64,000 bases of DNA from positions 1 through 64,000 of the forward strand of contig CANTFL010001445.1 in assembly GCA_947650285.1 (NCBI GenBank), in the 5' to 3' direction. Each line of letters begins with the position of its first letter. Position 1 is the stretch's first letter. A program made the position numbers and the translations under genes. This DNA comes from Hyaloperonospora brassicae (taxonomy: Eukaryota; Oomycota; Peronosporomycetes; Peronosporales; Peronosporaceae). A model generated the notes under the pieces. It had not been told where the DNA came from. It was given only the letters and a program-made list of their open reading frames with translations, and did not search any database. Of this stretch, positions 12,736 through 22,630 are shown piece by piece.

Positions 12736-13360
12736 CCACCTCGCTATTCTTTGCGAGATTTGTGTGGACTGTTTACGGCCGTGCTTAGTGAATCATGGTC
12801 TGTTCAAACAATGAACGGTCTATATCTACAGCGATAGCCACGAAACTTGGCCAGCGCATATTACATGGCAAGAAGTTCCTTTCCATGCACATGGTAATTA
12901 AGCTCAGGTACTTGCACATAACGAGATCGATACCAGATGACGCGCTATGAGCCATTCGTGTCAAATTGCACTAACTCACAGCCAATTGCAATATAGCTGG
13001 CGTCAAAGACGATATGAAATCTTCTGTCCTGATCTGCAATCGCCAGAATGGACGATTGCATCAATCTGTGCTTGATACCTCCAAGGATCGCTGAGAGTCA
13101 GCGTTACATGACCACTTCAATATTTCTTGGGAAAGCAAGAAAGATGAACAGTCATCTCGGCGTAGTTTCGCGAGTACTTGTGCAAGTAAGCCGCTAGCCC
13201 AAGGAACTTCCTCAGTCCCTTGACATCTACTGGCACGGGCCAGTCGGTGGTCGCCTTGATATATTCAGGATCAGGGCGGACGCCGTGTTAAGTCACGATG
13301 CACCCAAGAAGTCATATTTAGCTATCCGAGAAGGTACACTTTTTGAATTTGGCGTACAAG

Positions 13361-13888
13361 TTATGTTCGCGCATAGCTCAATGGACATGACGAATGTGGG
13401 TTCTGTAGACTTCCACGATCATTTTTCTCGTTCATAGCCCGGATATGGACTAACACATCATCGAAGAAACTCGGTGCGAAGTCTCGCACCGGCCTCAGCA
13501 GATTTGTAACACATCTGTTGAACGTTGCAGGGGCAGTCCTCATCCCCTGTGGCATCACTAGCCATCCCCATAGCATACCGCTGGGGGTGCTCACTACTGT
13601 GCACGGTATGCCCCATTTACGCATGAGGATCTGATAGAATCCATCCATCAGATCCATGGACGAAAATACGGTACTCTTTGATATACCATCTATGATTACG
13701 TCCTTTCTTGGTATCGGCGTCAGAGCCGGTACCGTTGCAGCATTCAATTTGTTGAATGCGTGCACCATCCGCCATCTTTCGTGGCTTTTATCCGCACACA
13801 GAAGGTCCGGAGAGCTGTGAGGGGAAGTAGATTCCCTCCCATGGCCCGCTGCAAATCGATCGACAAAGAACTTGTCGATCGCTATCAC
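13361..13888 (-). pseudogene. Reverse transcriptase palm of element 1
   Basis: Encodes FNKLNAATVPALTPIPRKDV, then SSMDLMDGFYQILM (first catalytic Asp context), then PQGMRTAPATFNRC and the YxDD-type box as FFDDVLVH. The catalytic DD is intact here, unlike in element 2. The frame is truncated after the box by a frameshift (NEKNDRGSLQNPHS). Positions 13508-13890 are practically identical to element 2, whereas the sequence after the palm diverges sharply. Confidence 0.8.
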
Positions 13889-13909
13889 TTGTTCACGAGG
13901 CAGTGGCCA

Positions 13910-14626
13910 CTAATTCATGACACAATACTTCGGACTCGGTTTAAACTCGATCTCCTGTCGAGTGCCTATGTCATTAGGCAACTCGCAAGGTACGGATATA
14001 GGGAACACATCCTTGAATTCGATTAAATCCTTATACAAAGGATTTGTTTGAAGTGACTCCCAGGATTGAGACGTGTATCGCTCAATCTGAGTCTTTCCAT
14101 CGAGGACACTTTCTTCCATCGATGAGCTGCTGAGAACCCGTTCTTTCTCAGCAAATACCGTGTTCGACCAAATATCGGTTACATACTCATCCTCTGGGAC
14201 GAGTAAACATATTTGCTTGTCTTTGCCACTGCGCAGATCACGCAGGAAATGCTTGGGCTCAAGCGTTGGCAACTGAGTTATCTCCGAAGTTAAAACCGGA
14301 GGCACAATAAGATCAAGTGTATAAGCGCCTACCCTTGATCCGTCATTGACCAAGACGTTCAACGTCTCGGTTTCTTCCTGGGAACTTGCTTCCACAGGTT
14401 GCTGAGAGCCTAATCCCTCAGCAAGTGACACTTGAGGAATTCCTTCCATAAGTACGTGGGGACTTATTCCCTCTATGTCTTCTGACTGTGCCTGTGCAAC
14501 CACAGTCAGGGACTGGTCCTCTACGGTCGACTCTCCAGTCGTCCTAGGATTTCCATGTTGCCCCTTGGAGGCAACAGGTTTCTTTCTTCTAAGATGCCGC
14601 CCGCTAGGCATACATCCATGTCCCAA
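13910..14626 (-). pseudogene. Linker between protease and RT of element 1
   Basis: 238 codons that match the C-terminal three quarters of the 323-codon ORF of element 2 (23571-24542), with only a handful of changes after residue 30. It ends ELPNDIGTRQEIEF then a stop, where gypsy RTs have the HxIEL-type entry motif. Family knowledge: this region joins protease to RT in a single pol polyprotein, so the stop at 13910 (shared with element 2 at 24540) interrupts pol. Confidence 0.7.
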
Positions 14627-14889
14627 TATACTCGACCTTATCTAGTTGTAAACCTACGGTTCCGCCTGTACGTCTGTTCAGCCGCATGGAGATTTCTCCA
14701 CAGTGTAGTGATCAGATACACTTTGATCTTGTGCAGTCGTGCTAACGACCGTACCGCAAGTGAGGCCATCGCAATTACCTGCAGCTAACCACACGCTTGT
14801 GGACACTCCATGAAGTTCATCAGATGGCCATCTGATGAACAACCGGCAAGCATCTTCATGGACCGATGCGGCCGGCTCAACCTTGGCTC

Positions 14890-15174
14890 TTACCTTCTGA
14901 GCAAAGGTATTTCCAGGATGACATCAAATTTGTCATCCAGATCCAATACGATGAAGTCATCATCGTACTGTTTGCCCTCTAACGTGTAGTGGAATCCTAC
15001 TACACGTTTCTCAACGGTATTCGATGCGCCTGTTGCAAGGCGCACCGTCATCCTCGTTAAAGAGATATCGCGCTTAATGAAGTCGAAGCTACGACTCTCT
15101 AGTGACTGGCGACGAACAAAGTTGTTCGACGCCCCACAGTCTACTAGGGCACGAAGCGACAAATCATTTGTCAC
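14890..15174 (-). pseudogene. Aspartic protease of element 1
   Basis: 94 codons beginning TNDLSLRALVDCGASNNFV, with the catalytic Asp in a DCGA context (usual D[ST]GA), and ending DDKFDVILEIPLLRR, the equivalent of the ILG.PWL flap-end motif. The protein is identical to element 2 (23277-23561), as expected for the converted block. A stop after LLRR and a stop before the start isolate it from gag and RT. Confidence 0.75.
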
Positions 15175-15820
15175 TTACATCTTGTAGGTGATGAGTGATA
15201 TCTCATCACCAAGTGCAGCGACACACAACGATTGTGTATCTGGAGCAACTTTCGTCAAGATATTCGCAAATTCTTTTGGGGTTGCTGGATGCGTAGGGCG
15301 CTCAGCCCCTCCTGACCCCGACCATTTTTTTATGGTCCGCTTTGCTGTTGCGGTTTCGCAACAGCGTTGGCCTACGCACATTGCCCTTATTGACGAATAA
15401 TCGATCATTTTGCTCAGTGCTGTTTGGTACTGGGCGTGGGGAGCTTCACTAATAAGCGTAATGTCTTAGCTTCTTACAGTGATCGCACTTCTGAAATCGC
15501 TTCCTGTTTGAAGATCGAGGTCTCTCAATCTCAACCTAATCAGTTGTTCATTAGTTATGGACCTCCGACCTCTCGTCGTCTCGGTGGATGATATGAGCTC
15601 GAACTAACATGAGCCTGTCTGATGCTTAAGTCTCACTATTCCACTGCCGAGATTTCTTGTTCACGCAATCCAACTCTGAGTGGAACAGGTGGCTCCTGAC
15701 GGGTCAATCTGCGATTCCCCTTGCATGAACACAGTAATCAACGTGTGTTCATGAACTGGGTTAGCAGTTATACTACTCGCGAGGAGTCGCATATGTTGTG
15801 ATTAAGCGTGCACATCACGC

Positions 15821-16417
15821 TTACCCTGCTTGAGTTTCAGGAGCTCTGAATGAGCTCTGAACGAGCCCTGAACTCAGCCCGTGGCGGCGTAAACCTTGTC
15901 TGAGCCGGGACTTGAAGTCATCTAGCGACATAAACACATGTGGGTCGCTACTCTCGAGCCTTAGGGACCAAGTTTTGGCACGTCCTGCCAAGTGGGTCTG
16001 AGAAAATGTGAGTTTCATTTGCTCATCCTCGATAAGGCGTGCCCGTATAGCTCTGTCTAGTTCGACTATCCATAATAAAATGGAGTCTTACTCGATACCT
16101 CTGTACTTGAGGATGTCAAACTTCAAGATCTCCGGACGACGCGTGTGTGTCGTCCCGCCCACGGCAGCATGAAACTGCTGCTGTCTTAACAGCTCTGTCT
16201 GTTGATCACCAAGGTCCCTCAACTGCTCGGCCTGTTAAGAGCCTAGCTGGTGAAGCAAGAATACTTTCTCTCTCTCGGCGACAAGTTCATTTTGAATGAA
16301 CTTGGCTATATCGGCATGTCGTTGGTCCCTGTCAAGGGACTTCAACACGGAGCTAATGGCGGTTTCGCTGACGGTAGAACTCATGCGTTCTAACGCACCC
16401 CATTCGATGCTACTCAA
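15821..16417 (-). pseudogene. gag of element 1, split by an in-frame stop
   Basis: 16417-16235 encodes SSIEWGALERMSSTVSETAI and ends REKVFLLHQLGS at a TAA (16235-16237). The frame resumes with the capsid-like part, visible at 16018-15821 as KLTFSQTHLAGRAKTWSLRL and DDFKSRLRQGLRRHG. The same TAA after LHQLGS is present in element 2 (22214-22216) although the surrounding DNA is clearly diverged. A zinc knuckle remnant (CDHCKKLRHYAY) is readable near 15450-15490 but its last Cys codon is lost. Confidence 0.75.
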
Positions 16418-16509
16418 ATAGTCAAAGCCTTTGCGCGTGGCGTGGAAGATTTCCTACTCATCCAACATGTCCATGCTAAATGAGGTGGTAGTGGTCGCTG
16501 GAAGCACTA

Positions 16510-16522
16510 CAAAGTGCTACCA
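16510..16522 (-). other. Primer binding site of element 1
   Basis: Minus strand reads TGGTAGCACTTTG starting two bases inside the 5' LTR. TGGTAGCA is complementary to the 3' end (TGCTACCA) of eukaryotic initiator Met tRNA. Elements 2 and 3 have the same site. Confidence 0.65.
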
Positions 16523-16524
16523 GG

Positions 16525-16988
16525 TGTAACGAGGCATGCTTCTTGCCAGATAACTGGTAAGAACTTGTGTAGACTTTACACACAAGGCTGCGTATTCCTG
16601 GCGTCACATACGCGTGGCGAGGAGGCGCAAAGAAGCAAACATAAAATGAAGGCTCTTTCTTTGGAAAAGAAGATTCGTTATTTAATATAGTTATGTTTCT
16701 TTGTAAATCATCTTTGGCTTAAACTTACTATATAAACTACCATCTCCTATGTGAATACCTTGTCCACCACCCATTGCGCGCATCCAGCAGCGATTGGTGG
16801 TTAATTTGGTTGATGTAATTACATCGATTAAAAGTGGAGCACCCAAGAATATTACCATCAGGGATTATGTTCCGCCAACATCACCTCTTCTCGAGTGATG
16901 TTGATTGAGTATTATCTAAATGGATAATACCCAAAAATAAATTGATACGTTGGTACCATTTTTAATGAAATGGGTTCACCTCGCTACA
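16525..16988 (-). repeat. 5' LTR of element 1
   Basis: On the + strand begins TGTAACGAGGCATGC and ends CACCTCGCTACA. It is bounded internally by the primer site at 16510-16522. Its partner is 8692-9145. It contains the ACATCACCTCTTCTCGAGTGATGT inverted repeat typical of this family (arms ACATCAC/GTGATGT). Confidence 0.75.
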
Positions 16989-17910
16989 GTACATTCTGTT
17001 GTGCATTATTATGGATGAATTGCAAATAACTTCTGTTTAATCCAATTATTCGTATTGTGTCCAGTTTGTGCTACAGTACTTGTACTTTTTTCTTTGATGT
17101 ATTGGGGTGGTTTCCATTAGTCGTACTGCATATCTTCGGATTTGTTCGGGATAACGCATTTGGTATTGTCCTACATCTGATGTCAACGTCGTTGAAGGGG
17201 TCACTTCTTCACAAAATCAAGGTGGTTACAATACTAATTTGCGGTCAAAAGAAAGCACGGGCCGGGGTTCAATTGGACGCTTGCTGGAATTCTACTCTCA
17301 ACGTTTTTCGCGCTATATTACCCCTATCGTTCCTTTTCGCACAAACCAGGCAATGTCTCAAAGAACAGTGTGCGCGAGTTGGTACATATCCCCCATTGTT
17401 GGGAAATGGGAATCGACAAGTTCCTGTTCCAACAAGCGCGCGTTCCTGTTTCTTCTTTCTAGCGGGGCATCGTGCCAAACGGCTCTATCCGACGAAAGTA
17501 GGATGTACATGGGATGCAAAAATGGTCGGTCAGTCGTTCAGAGCTTGCAAATTGTTGAGCTTCTCCAATAGTGAGCTGGTAAATGATTGAGTGAAAGACT
17601 GAGAAAACAACATGGCCCTATCGCAGGCTCTTTGCCCCTCTCACAGTACGCCGCGATACACACAATAAAGTCGCACTGCACAACGAGCACTTCCTTGCAA
17701 CGTACTGAGATTGCGAATCGATGTCGACTGTTGTGTACGAACATATCAGTGTGCGTTTGTCGGCAAACGCAGATCGGTCGCTCGCTTTCGCAGCTGAAAA
17801 GTCCACGACGCTATCACTAAACTACAAAAAAGCGCAATCCAAACACAGTCTAACACGCACTACATGTTGTGAGCACTACTATTTTCCACAGTGCATGAGA
17901 CGGCGTTGCG
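16989..17910. other. Intergenic, no supported gene
   Basis: An open frame of 177 codons (17057-17590, +) and an overlapping frame exist, but the predicted product is Cys/Phe-rich without motifs, and nothing suggests a gene structure. The 3' end is cut by the solo LTR at 17911. I see no RNA gene. Confidence 0.45.
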
Positions 17911-18324
17911 TGTAACGGGGCACACCATAGCGTGAACTTAACGCAAGGGTATCGTGCACCGACAAGCGTACACGAGGCAACCGAGGAAGCGGTATGTAAG
18001 ACAGAGGCAACACTGTCTTAGGGAAAAGTAGAACTGTTATATTAATATAATTAAGTCTTTTAACCACTGTCTCTCTGTTTGACTTAACTTAATTAAACTA
18101 ATCTAACTGAGTGTATGGTGACGTCTCGTCACCACTCATTGCCCGTGTCTTGCGGCGATTGGTGGGTTGATATCGTCAAGCTATCAACCAATGAGCAGAC
18201 TCTTTGGTCGACCCATCAATATCACCACTATTGGTGATATTGCTGAAAGAATATTCAAAATAATATTATTTATTGTCATTATCTCATAAATGACAATTTC
18301 CATGTAACGGGCTGCCCCGTTATA
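17911..18324 (-). repeat. Solo LTR of the element 2 family
   Basis: Starts TGTAACGGGGCACACC and ends CTGCCCCGTTATA on the + strand, i.e. inverted relative to the LTRs of element 2, with which it shares the hairpins ACGCAAGGGT/ACCCTTGCGT and CGTCACC/GGTGACG. It is flanked by a perfect 5-bp target duplication, TTGCG at 17906-17910 and 18325-18329. No interior sequence remains, as expected after LTR-LTR recombination. It ends 193 bp before the ATG of the coiled-coil gene. Confidence 0.9.
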
Positions 18325-18517
18325 TTGCGTCCCCGAGCTGGACCGACTGCGCCGAGTCCGAATGGGTATAAATAACCACATGGACAGTGGCTGCGGTCAT
18401 GAAGAAACGAGCTCATGCACTGCTTTGGGCCCACCCACATACGAATAGCGCAAACCACCGACGGCAGTAGCAGTAGCGCTTTGCAGCGTCACCGTCAGAA
18501 ATCTCCCGCCTCCCCAC

Positions 18518-19633
18518 ATGGACACGAACGTCCCGAATCTCATAAACGGCCACACAACGCCGCCGCTGCTGCGCGCGAATGCCGTTCCGACGCGTCAAAG
18601 CAGTCGCTCTCTCGTTGCGTCGCGCGCGCACAAAGACCGCCGACTGAAGCGCGCGACGCTCGTGGCCGCTCTCTGCAGTCTGACCGCAACGGTGCAGCAG
18701 CAGCTGCAGACAATGTGCGCGCAAAAAGCGGCTTTTGCGCTGCAGCAGGCGGAGCTGGAGACGCTGTTGGAGGAGACGGAGGCGGCGCTGCAGACGGAGC
18801 GGTGCCGAGCGGCCGACGCAGTGCTGGAGCGACAGGCGGTGCAGGAGCAGTTTGCGTTCGTGCAGACGCAAGTGGAGGGACTGCTGCGGGACAGAGCAGA
18901 CGCGGGCGGTCCACAGACAGCGCCGATCGGCAAACGACTGGACGCAGTTTGTATCGAGTCGGACGAGCGGGTGGCCGTCTCGGAGGTCGAGCGACGTGCA
19001 GAGGCGCAGGAGCGCTGCGGTCGATGCGGAGAACGAGAGGCGCAACTCGCACTGGCGGCCCGCACGTTGGCGACGGAGCTGCAGGACGCACAGGAGCTCG
19101 TGGCCGCGTGCGAAAGGGCCCGCGTATTGGAGAAGAGCGCGTTTGAGAAGGCGCTTGCAGACGCTGTGGACAACGTGCGGGGACTGCAATTGGATACAGA
19201 CGACGACGGCGAGCGGAGGCCGCGAGGGGGTTGGAGAGACGAGTCGAGTGCCGCACAGACAGCACACGTTGGGGTGCGGCAGCTCCAGTCGCGCGAGGAA
19301 CGGACGGCATGTGCAGTGGAGCAAACGAGTGGTGCGCGTCATCGGTCGCGTGGGCCGTCCTCTGATCAAGAGCAGCATCTGATGCATTGGATCGACTCGG
19401 AAAGCTGTTTGCCGCGCACTCCGTCGCTCGTGGAGCGACTCGTGGAGCCACATGACAGCAACGACGAGCGCGTGGGGACGGCACAGAGCGCCGAACAACG
19501 CAACGCATCGATCCGACCGGTAGCGTCGGGCAGAAGACACAGCAGCAAGGGGTCCGCAAAGCGCAGCACGTCGACGGCCTTCCGGTCAAGAAGCGCCTCA
19601 ACGGCCATTCGGGTACCCGACAAGCCGCTGTGA
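18518..19633 (+). CDS. Conserved-looking coiled-coil protein of unknown function
   Basis: 371 codons, GC-rich (unlike the flanking transposons) and open without introns. The start used is the first ATG of the frame (MDTNVPNLINGH); a basic N-terminal region (about residues 20-45) precedes a long helical coiled coil (about 55-130 and 150-220) with heptads such as LQQAELETLLEETEAALQTE and LATELQDAQELVAACERA. The C-terminal third is polar, Ser/Arg-rich and probably disordered. No enzyme motif, signal peptide or membrane span is seen; a cytoskeletal or scaffolding role would be only a guess. It is convergent with the BAP31-like gene, 575 bp apart. Other long frames over the same DNA are by-products of high GC: they lack a consistent heptad pattern and are Arg/Pro- or Ser/Cys-rich. 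Confidence 0.75.
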   Translation: MDTNVPNLINGHTTPPLLRANAVPTRQSSRSLVASRAHKDRRLKRATLVAALCSLTATVQQQLQTMCAQKAAFALQQAELETLLEETEAALQTERCRAADAVLERQAVQEQFAFVQTQVEGLLRDRADAGGPQTAPIGKRLDAVCIESDERVAVSEVERRAEAQERCGRCGEREAQLALAARTLATELQDAQELVAACERARVLEKSAFEKALADAVDNVRGLQLDTDDDGERRPRGGWRDESSAAQTAHVGVRQLQSREERTACAVEQTSGARHRSRGPSSDQEQHLMHWIDSESCLPRTPSLVERLVEPHDSNDERVGTAQSAEQRNASIRPVASGRRHSSKGSAKRSTSTAFRSRSASTAIRVPDKPL

Positions 19634-20208
19634 AGGACATCTGCCGCGTGCAGAGCCGATAGCAGTGAAGTGTGAGACGGCTGAGGTACAGCGGTGTCAG
19701 TGAGTGGGCTGCGGGTCACTCACACACTGACTTTCGCCTGTTGCGGGTGTACCTGTCGATGCGCTGCGTGTTCAGACTGTCCACGTGCAAACGACTGGTC
19801 ATGTGGCCGTATCTTTGATGTATATCCTCAGACGCTTACGCTCGACAGTCACAAGAACCGGTGACTCTGAATCTCGTTACTCCTCGTTATCAATTGACGT
19901 GTCGGTGCTTCACGGCGTGTCTTGTGCTGCCGTTGAAGAAGCCACTACCGACTGCTTGCAGCGCACAGATATAGGGATAGTGCGCCGGTCGCGTTCGTTG
20001 TCAGCAGCATTAGCAGCTTGCGACCTGCTAGTGCAAGCGCACAGATACTCCGAGAACTCGCGCCTGCAGCACCTGCACAACACAGTCTGCACGTGCAACA
20101 CTGAACACGGTGCAAAGCCTCTTCACGCAGCACAACTTATTGCGTTTTGCTTCACGTCCTGTAACTCAGTTGCGCGGTACGCGCTATACCCGACGCCGCG
20201 GCAATAAC
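19634..20208. other. Convergent intergenic region
   Basis: Holds the 3' ends of two converging genes. A 140-codon + strand frame (19785-20207) runs up to the stop of the BAP31-like gene but shows no recognisable domain and is not claimed as a gene. No tRNA or terminator-like structure is obvious. Confidence 0.5.
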
Positions 20209-21209
20209 TCACTCGGCCTTCTTCTTGGCCTCGGCAAACATAAAGTCGTAGTCGTGGATCTGGCTCTTCAACGCGTCCCGCTCGGCCGTCAGCGTCGCGA
20301 TCTCTTCGCGCTGGCGCTCGAGTTGGCTGCGCTGAGACGCGGCCGTCTCGAGCTGCTTGTCCAGCGTCTGCTTCTCCTCCAGCAGCGTCATGAAGGCCGC
20401 ACTCTGTCCTTCCGCCTGCTTCGTCACGGCCGCTACCTCATTCTCCGCCTTTGTCCGCTTATCCGCAGCCGCTCGCACCTGCTCCTCGAGGTCGGCATTC
20501 TCCTGCACCAGGCGCGCCAGGACGTCCACTTTGGATCCCTTAGCGTCGTCATTGCCACTGCCGTCGTCCAACAGCGCGTGCAACTTGTGCGTCTGCTTCG
20601 TCAAGCACTCGTTCTCCTCGAGGAGCGACGTGTAGCCACTGGCCGCTCCCTCCGCCTGCTTCGTCATGGCCTCGAGACTCTTTTCCAGGCGGAGGTTCGT
20701 CGCCAGCGCAATGTACACGAGCCGCAGCAGCAGAAAGAGAAAGAGGCAGAAGCCCGTGATGTACATGTCGCGCTGCGCCGTGAGCAGGCGGACGCGCAGG
20801 CCGTCGCCCAGCACTTCGTCCGACGAGTGGTGTTTGTAGACGGTCGACACGTCGGCTGTGGGCCAAAGGCGCCGTCAGCAGCACAGAGAGAAAAGAGAGA
20901 GAGAGGGAGAGGGAGAGAGAGAGCACACACAAAGACATAGAGAGAAGAGAGACAGCGGACGGCGTTAGTAGACCACTTGACGTCGTTAGTAGGCCATTCC
21001 CAGACGCGATGCGTACAGAGGAACAGCAGAGAGACGAGCGCGAGGACGACCGTCGCGACGGTGTTGGCCAGTGAGTCTCTGCGCCCGATGGCGCGCATGA
21101 GGAACGACACGGCGGCGTGCGACAGCCACTGGCCGACCGGGAGGCTCAGCACGAGGCAGATGGCGGCCTCCGTGAGCATCATATAGAACAGCGCCGTGTT
21201 GAGGAGCAT
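20209..21209 (-). CDS. BAP31/BAP29-family ER membrane protein
   Basis: Two exons: 21017-21209 and 20209-20855, joined give 840 nt, 279 residues, in frame. Exon 1 encodes two hydrophobic segments (about residues 5-25 and 45-65); exon 2 supplies a third (TGFCLFLFLLLRLVYIAL) directly after AQRDMYI, the AQRN.YI...LLL.R motif of the family. A long coiled coil follows (EENECLTKQTHKLHALL, LVQENADLEEQVRAAADK) and the protein ends in KKAE, a KKxx ER-retrieval signal, as in BAP31 (KKEE). Family role: chaperone and quality-control factor in the ER membrane that escorts membrane proteins out of the ER. The start is the ATG at 21207-21209, because the first membrane span begins immediately. Element 2 is inserted about 330 bp upstream. 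Confidence 0.88.
20856..21016 (-). other. Intron of the BAP31-like gene
   Basis: 161 bp, minus-strand donor GTACGC after CTCTTCCTCT, acceptor CCCACAG before CCGACGTG. Splicing joins VSLLFL to SDVSTVYKHH without a frame change. It has two copies of the perfect branch-point consensus TACTAAC near its 5' end, and an extended CT-rich tract (20880-20945) before the acceptor. Confidence 0.8.
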
Positions 21210-21535
21210 CGTGAACGCGGGGGACGGCACTGGGGGGCGAGCGATTGACTGTTCGACTGAGCGGTTGTTTGCATTATGGGACGGACCGCCTACTGGGGAG
21301 GAGGCAGTGCAAAGAAGGGGAGGGGCGTATGTCGGTAGGTGTGTGAGTGGGTATGTGGGTATGTGTGTGGGTGTGTGGCGCACACAAAGAGAACCGGTCG
21401 TCCAACGACTGAAACGAGCAGGTCGTTAGTCAACTGGCGCGTACGAAACCGATGCCATAATGGGCTGTGGCTGGCCAAGATGAAGCGTTGGCTTCTCGTG
21501 CTCGAACTGACGCTCTTCACACATTCTTATTGTGC
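21210..21535. promoter_or_regulatory. Upstream region of the BAP31-like gene
   Basis: The only upstream sequence left before the element 2 insertion. It includes a GT-rich stretch on the + strand (21328-21378; GTATGTGGGTATGTGTGTGG), i.e. CA/AC-rich on the gene strand. No clear oomycete initiator could be pinned. Confidence 0.3.
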
Positions 21536-21540
21536 AAGTG

Positions 21541-21932
21541 TGAAACGGGGCAGCCCGTTACATGGAAATTGTCATTTATGAGATAATGACAATAAATAAT
21601 ATTATTTTGAATATTCTTTCAGCAATATCACCAATGGTGGTGATATTGAAGGGTCGACCAAAGAGCCTGTTCATTGGTTGATAGCTTGATGATATCAACC
21701 CACCAATCGCCGCAAGACGCGCGCAATGAGTGGTGACGAGACGTCACCATACACTCAGTTAGATTAGTTTAATTAAGTTAAGTCAAACAGAGAGACAGTG
21801 GTTAAAAGACTCAATTATATTGATATAACAGTTCTGCTTTTACCCTACCTATGGTTCCTCGTTTGCCTCGGGTACGTCTGTCGGGGCACCAAAACCCTTG
21901 CGTTAAGTTCACGCAAGGGTGTGCCCGTTACA
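21541..21932 (+). repeat. 5' LTR of element 2
   Basis: Begins TGAAACGGGGCAGCCCG (third base mutated from T to A compared with the 3' LTR) and ends TGTGCCCGTTACA. Contains terminal hairpins at both ends and GGTGACG/CGTCACC in the middle. Confidence 0.9.
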
Positions 21933-21934
21933 CC

Positions 21935-21947
21935 TGGTAGCAATTTG
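21935..21947 (+). other. Primer binding site of element 2
   Basis: TGGTAGCAATTTG two bases after the 5' LTR. TGGTAGCA complements the 3' end of initiator Met tRNA (TGCTACCA). Confidence 0.7.
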
Positions 21948-21976
21948 TAGTCCTTCCAAGGTTTACAACATCCAAC

Positions 21977-22630
21977 ATGAACATGTTGGATGGTGAAGAG
22001 AGCTTTCACGCCACGCGTGAAGGGTTTACCCATTTGAGTAGCATCGAATGGGGTGCGGTAGAACGCATGAGTTCTACCGTAGGCGAGTTCGCCATTAGCG
22101 CCATGTTGGAGTCTTCAGACAGAGACCAACAACATGCCGCTATAGCCAAGTTCATTCAAAATGAACTTGTCGCCGAGAGAGAGAAAGTAGCCTTGCTTCA
22201 CCAGCTAGGCTCTTAACAGGCCGAGCAGTTGAGAGAACTTGGTGCTCAACAGACAGAGCTGTTGAGACAGCAGCAACTCCATGCTGCTGTGGGCGGGACG
22301 GCATATGCGCGTCGTCCCGAGGTCATGAAAGTTGACATCTTCAAGTACAGTGGAGTCCCGGAATACTCCCTGTTACTATGGTTTGTAGAACTCGACAGAG
22401 CCTTGAAGGCACGTCGTGTCGACTATGAGCAAATGAAACTCACATTTTCTCAGACCCACTTGGCAGGACGTGCCAAAACTTGGTCCCTAAGGCTCGAGAG
22501 TAGCGACCCACATGTGTTTATGTCGCTAGATGACTTCAAGTCCCGGCTCAGACAAGGTTTACGCCGCCACGGGCTGAGTTCAGGGCTCGTTCAGAGCTCA
22601 TTCAGAGCTCCTGAAACTCAAGCAGGGTAA
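21977..22630 (+). pseudogene. gag of element 2, with in-frame stop
   Basis: 21977-22216 encodes 79 residues ending EREKVALLHQLGS and TAA; the same frame continues to 22630 with QAEQLRELGAQQTELLRQQQ, a short coiled coil, and a capsid-like domain (KVDIFKYSG, LLLWFVELDRAL, HLAGRAKTWSLRLE). A second stop (22628-22630, GGGTAA) occurs where another frame continues as LLKLKQGKRDVHA. Gag packages element RNA. The first stop is also in element 1 despite general divergence there, so it is either old or functional. Confidence 0.8.

Larger units (their letters stand above)
8692..16988 (-). mobile_element. Element 1: old full-length Ty3/gypsy retrotransposon, inverted
   Basis: Two LTRs of about 454 and 464 bp bound an interior that reads on the minus strand as gag, protease, RT, RNase H and integrase. 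It is the same family as element 2 at 21541-29558, which lies in the opposite orientation. The LTRs begin TGTAACG and end in a CGTTACA-like box, and a primer binding site ending TGGTAGC follows the 5' LTR. The LTRs are strongly diverged from each other and no convincing target duplication flanks the element (CGATC on the left, GTACA on the right), so the insertion is old. All genes are broken. It carries a + strand ORF antisense to the element between pol and the 3' LTR. Confidence 0.85.

Noticed and set aside
17057..17590. 177-codon open frame on the + strand as a gene
   Set aside because: No domain, odd composition, a second frame of similar length overlaps it, and no gene-like flanks; left as intergenic.
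18413..19640. Long frames overlapping the coiled-coil gene on both strands
   Set aside because: High GC makes stops rare in all frames. These products are Arg/Pro- or Ser/Cys-rich without heptads or motifs; only 18518-19633 shows protein-like structure.
19785..20207. 140-codon frame between the convergent host genes
   Set aside because: No recognisable domain or splice link to either gene; likely chance.
20880..20945. GA-rich microsatellite as an independent repeat feature
   Set aside because: It is the CT-rich tract of the BAP31-like intron seen from the other strand.
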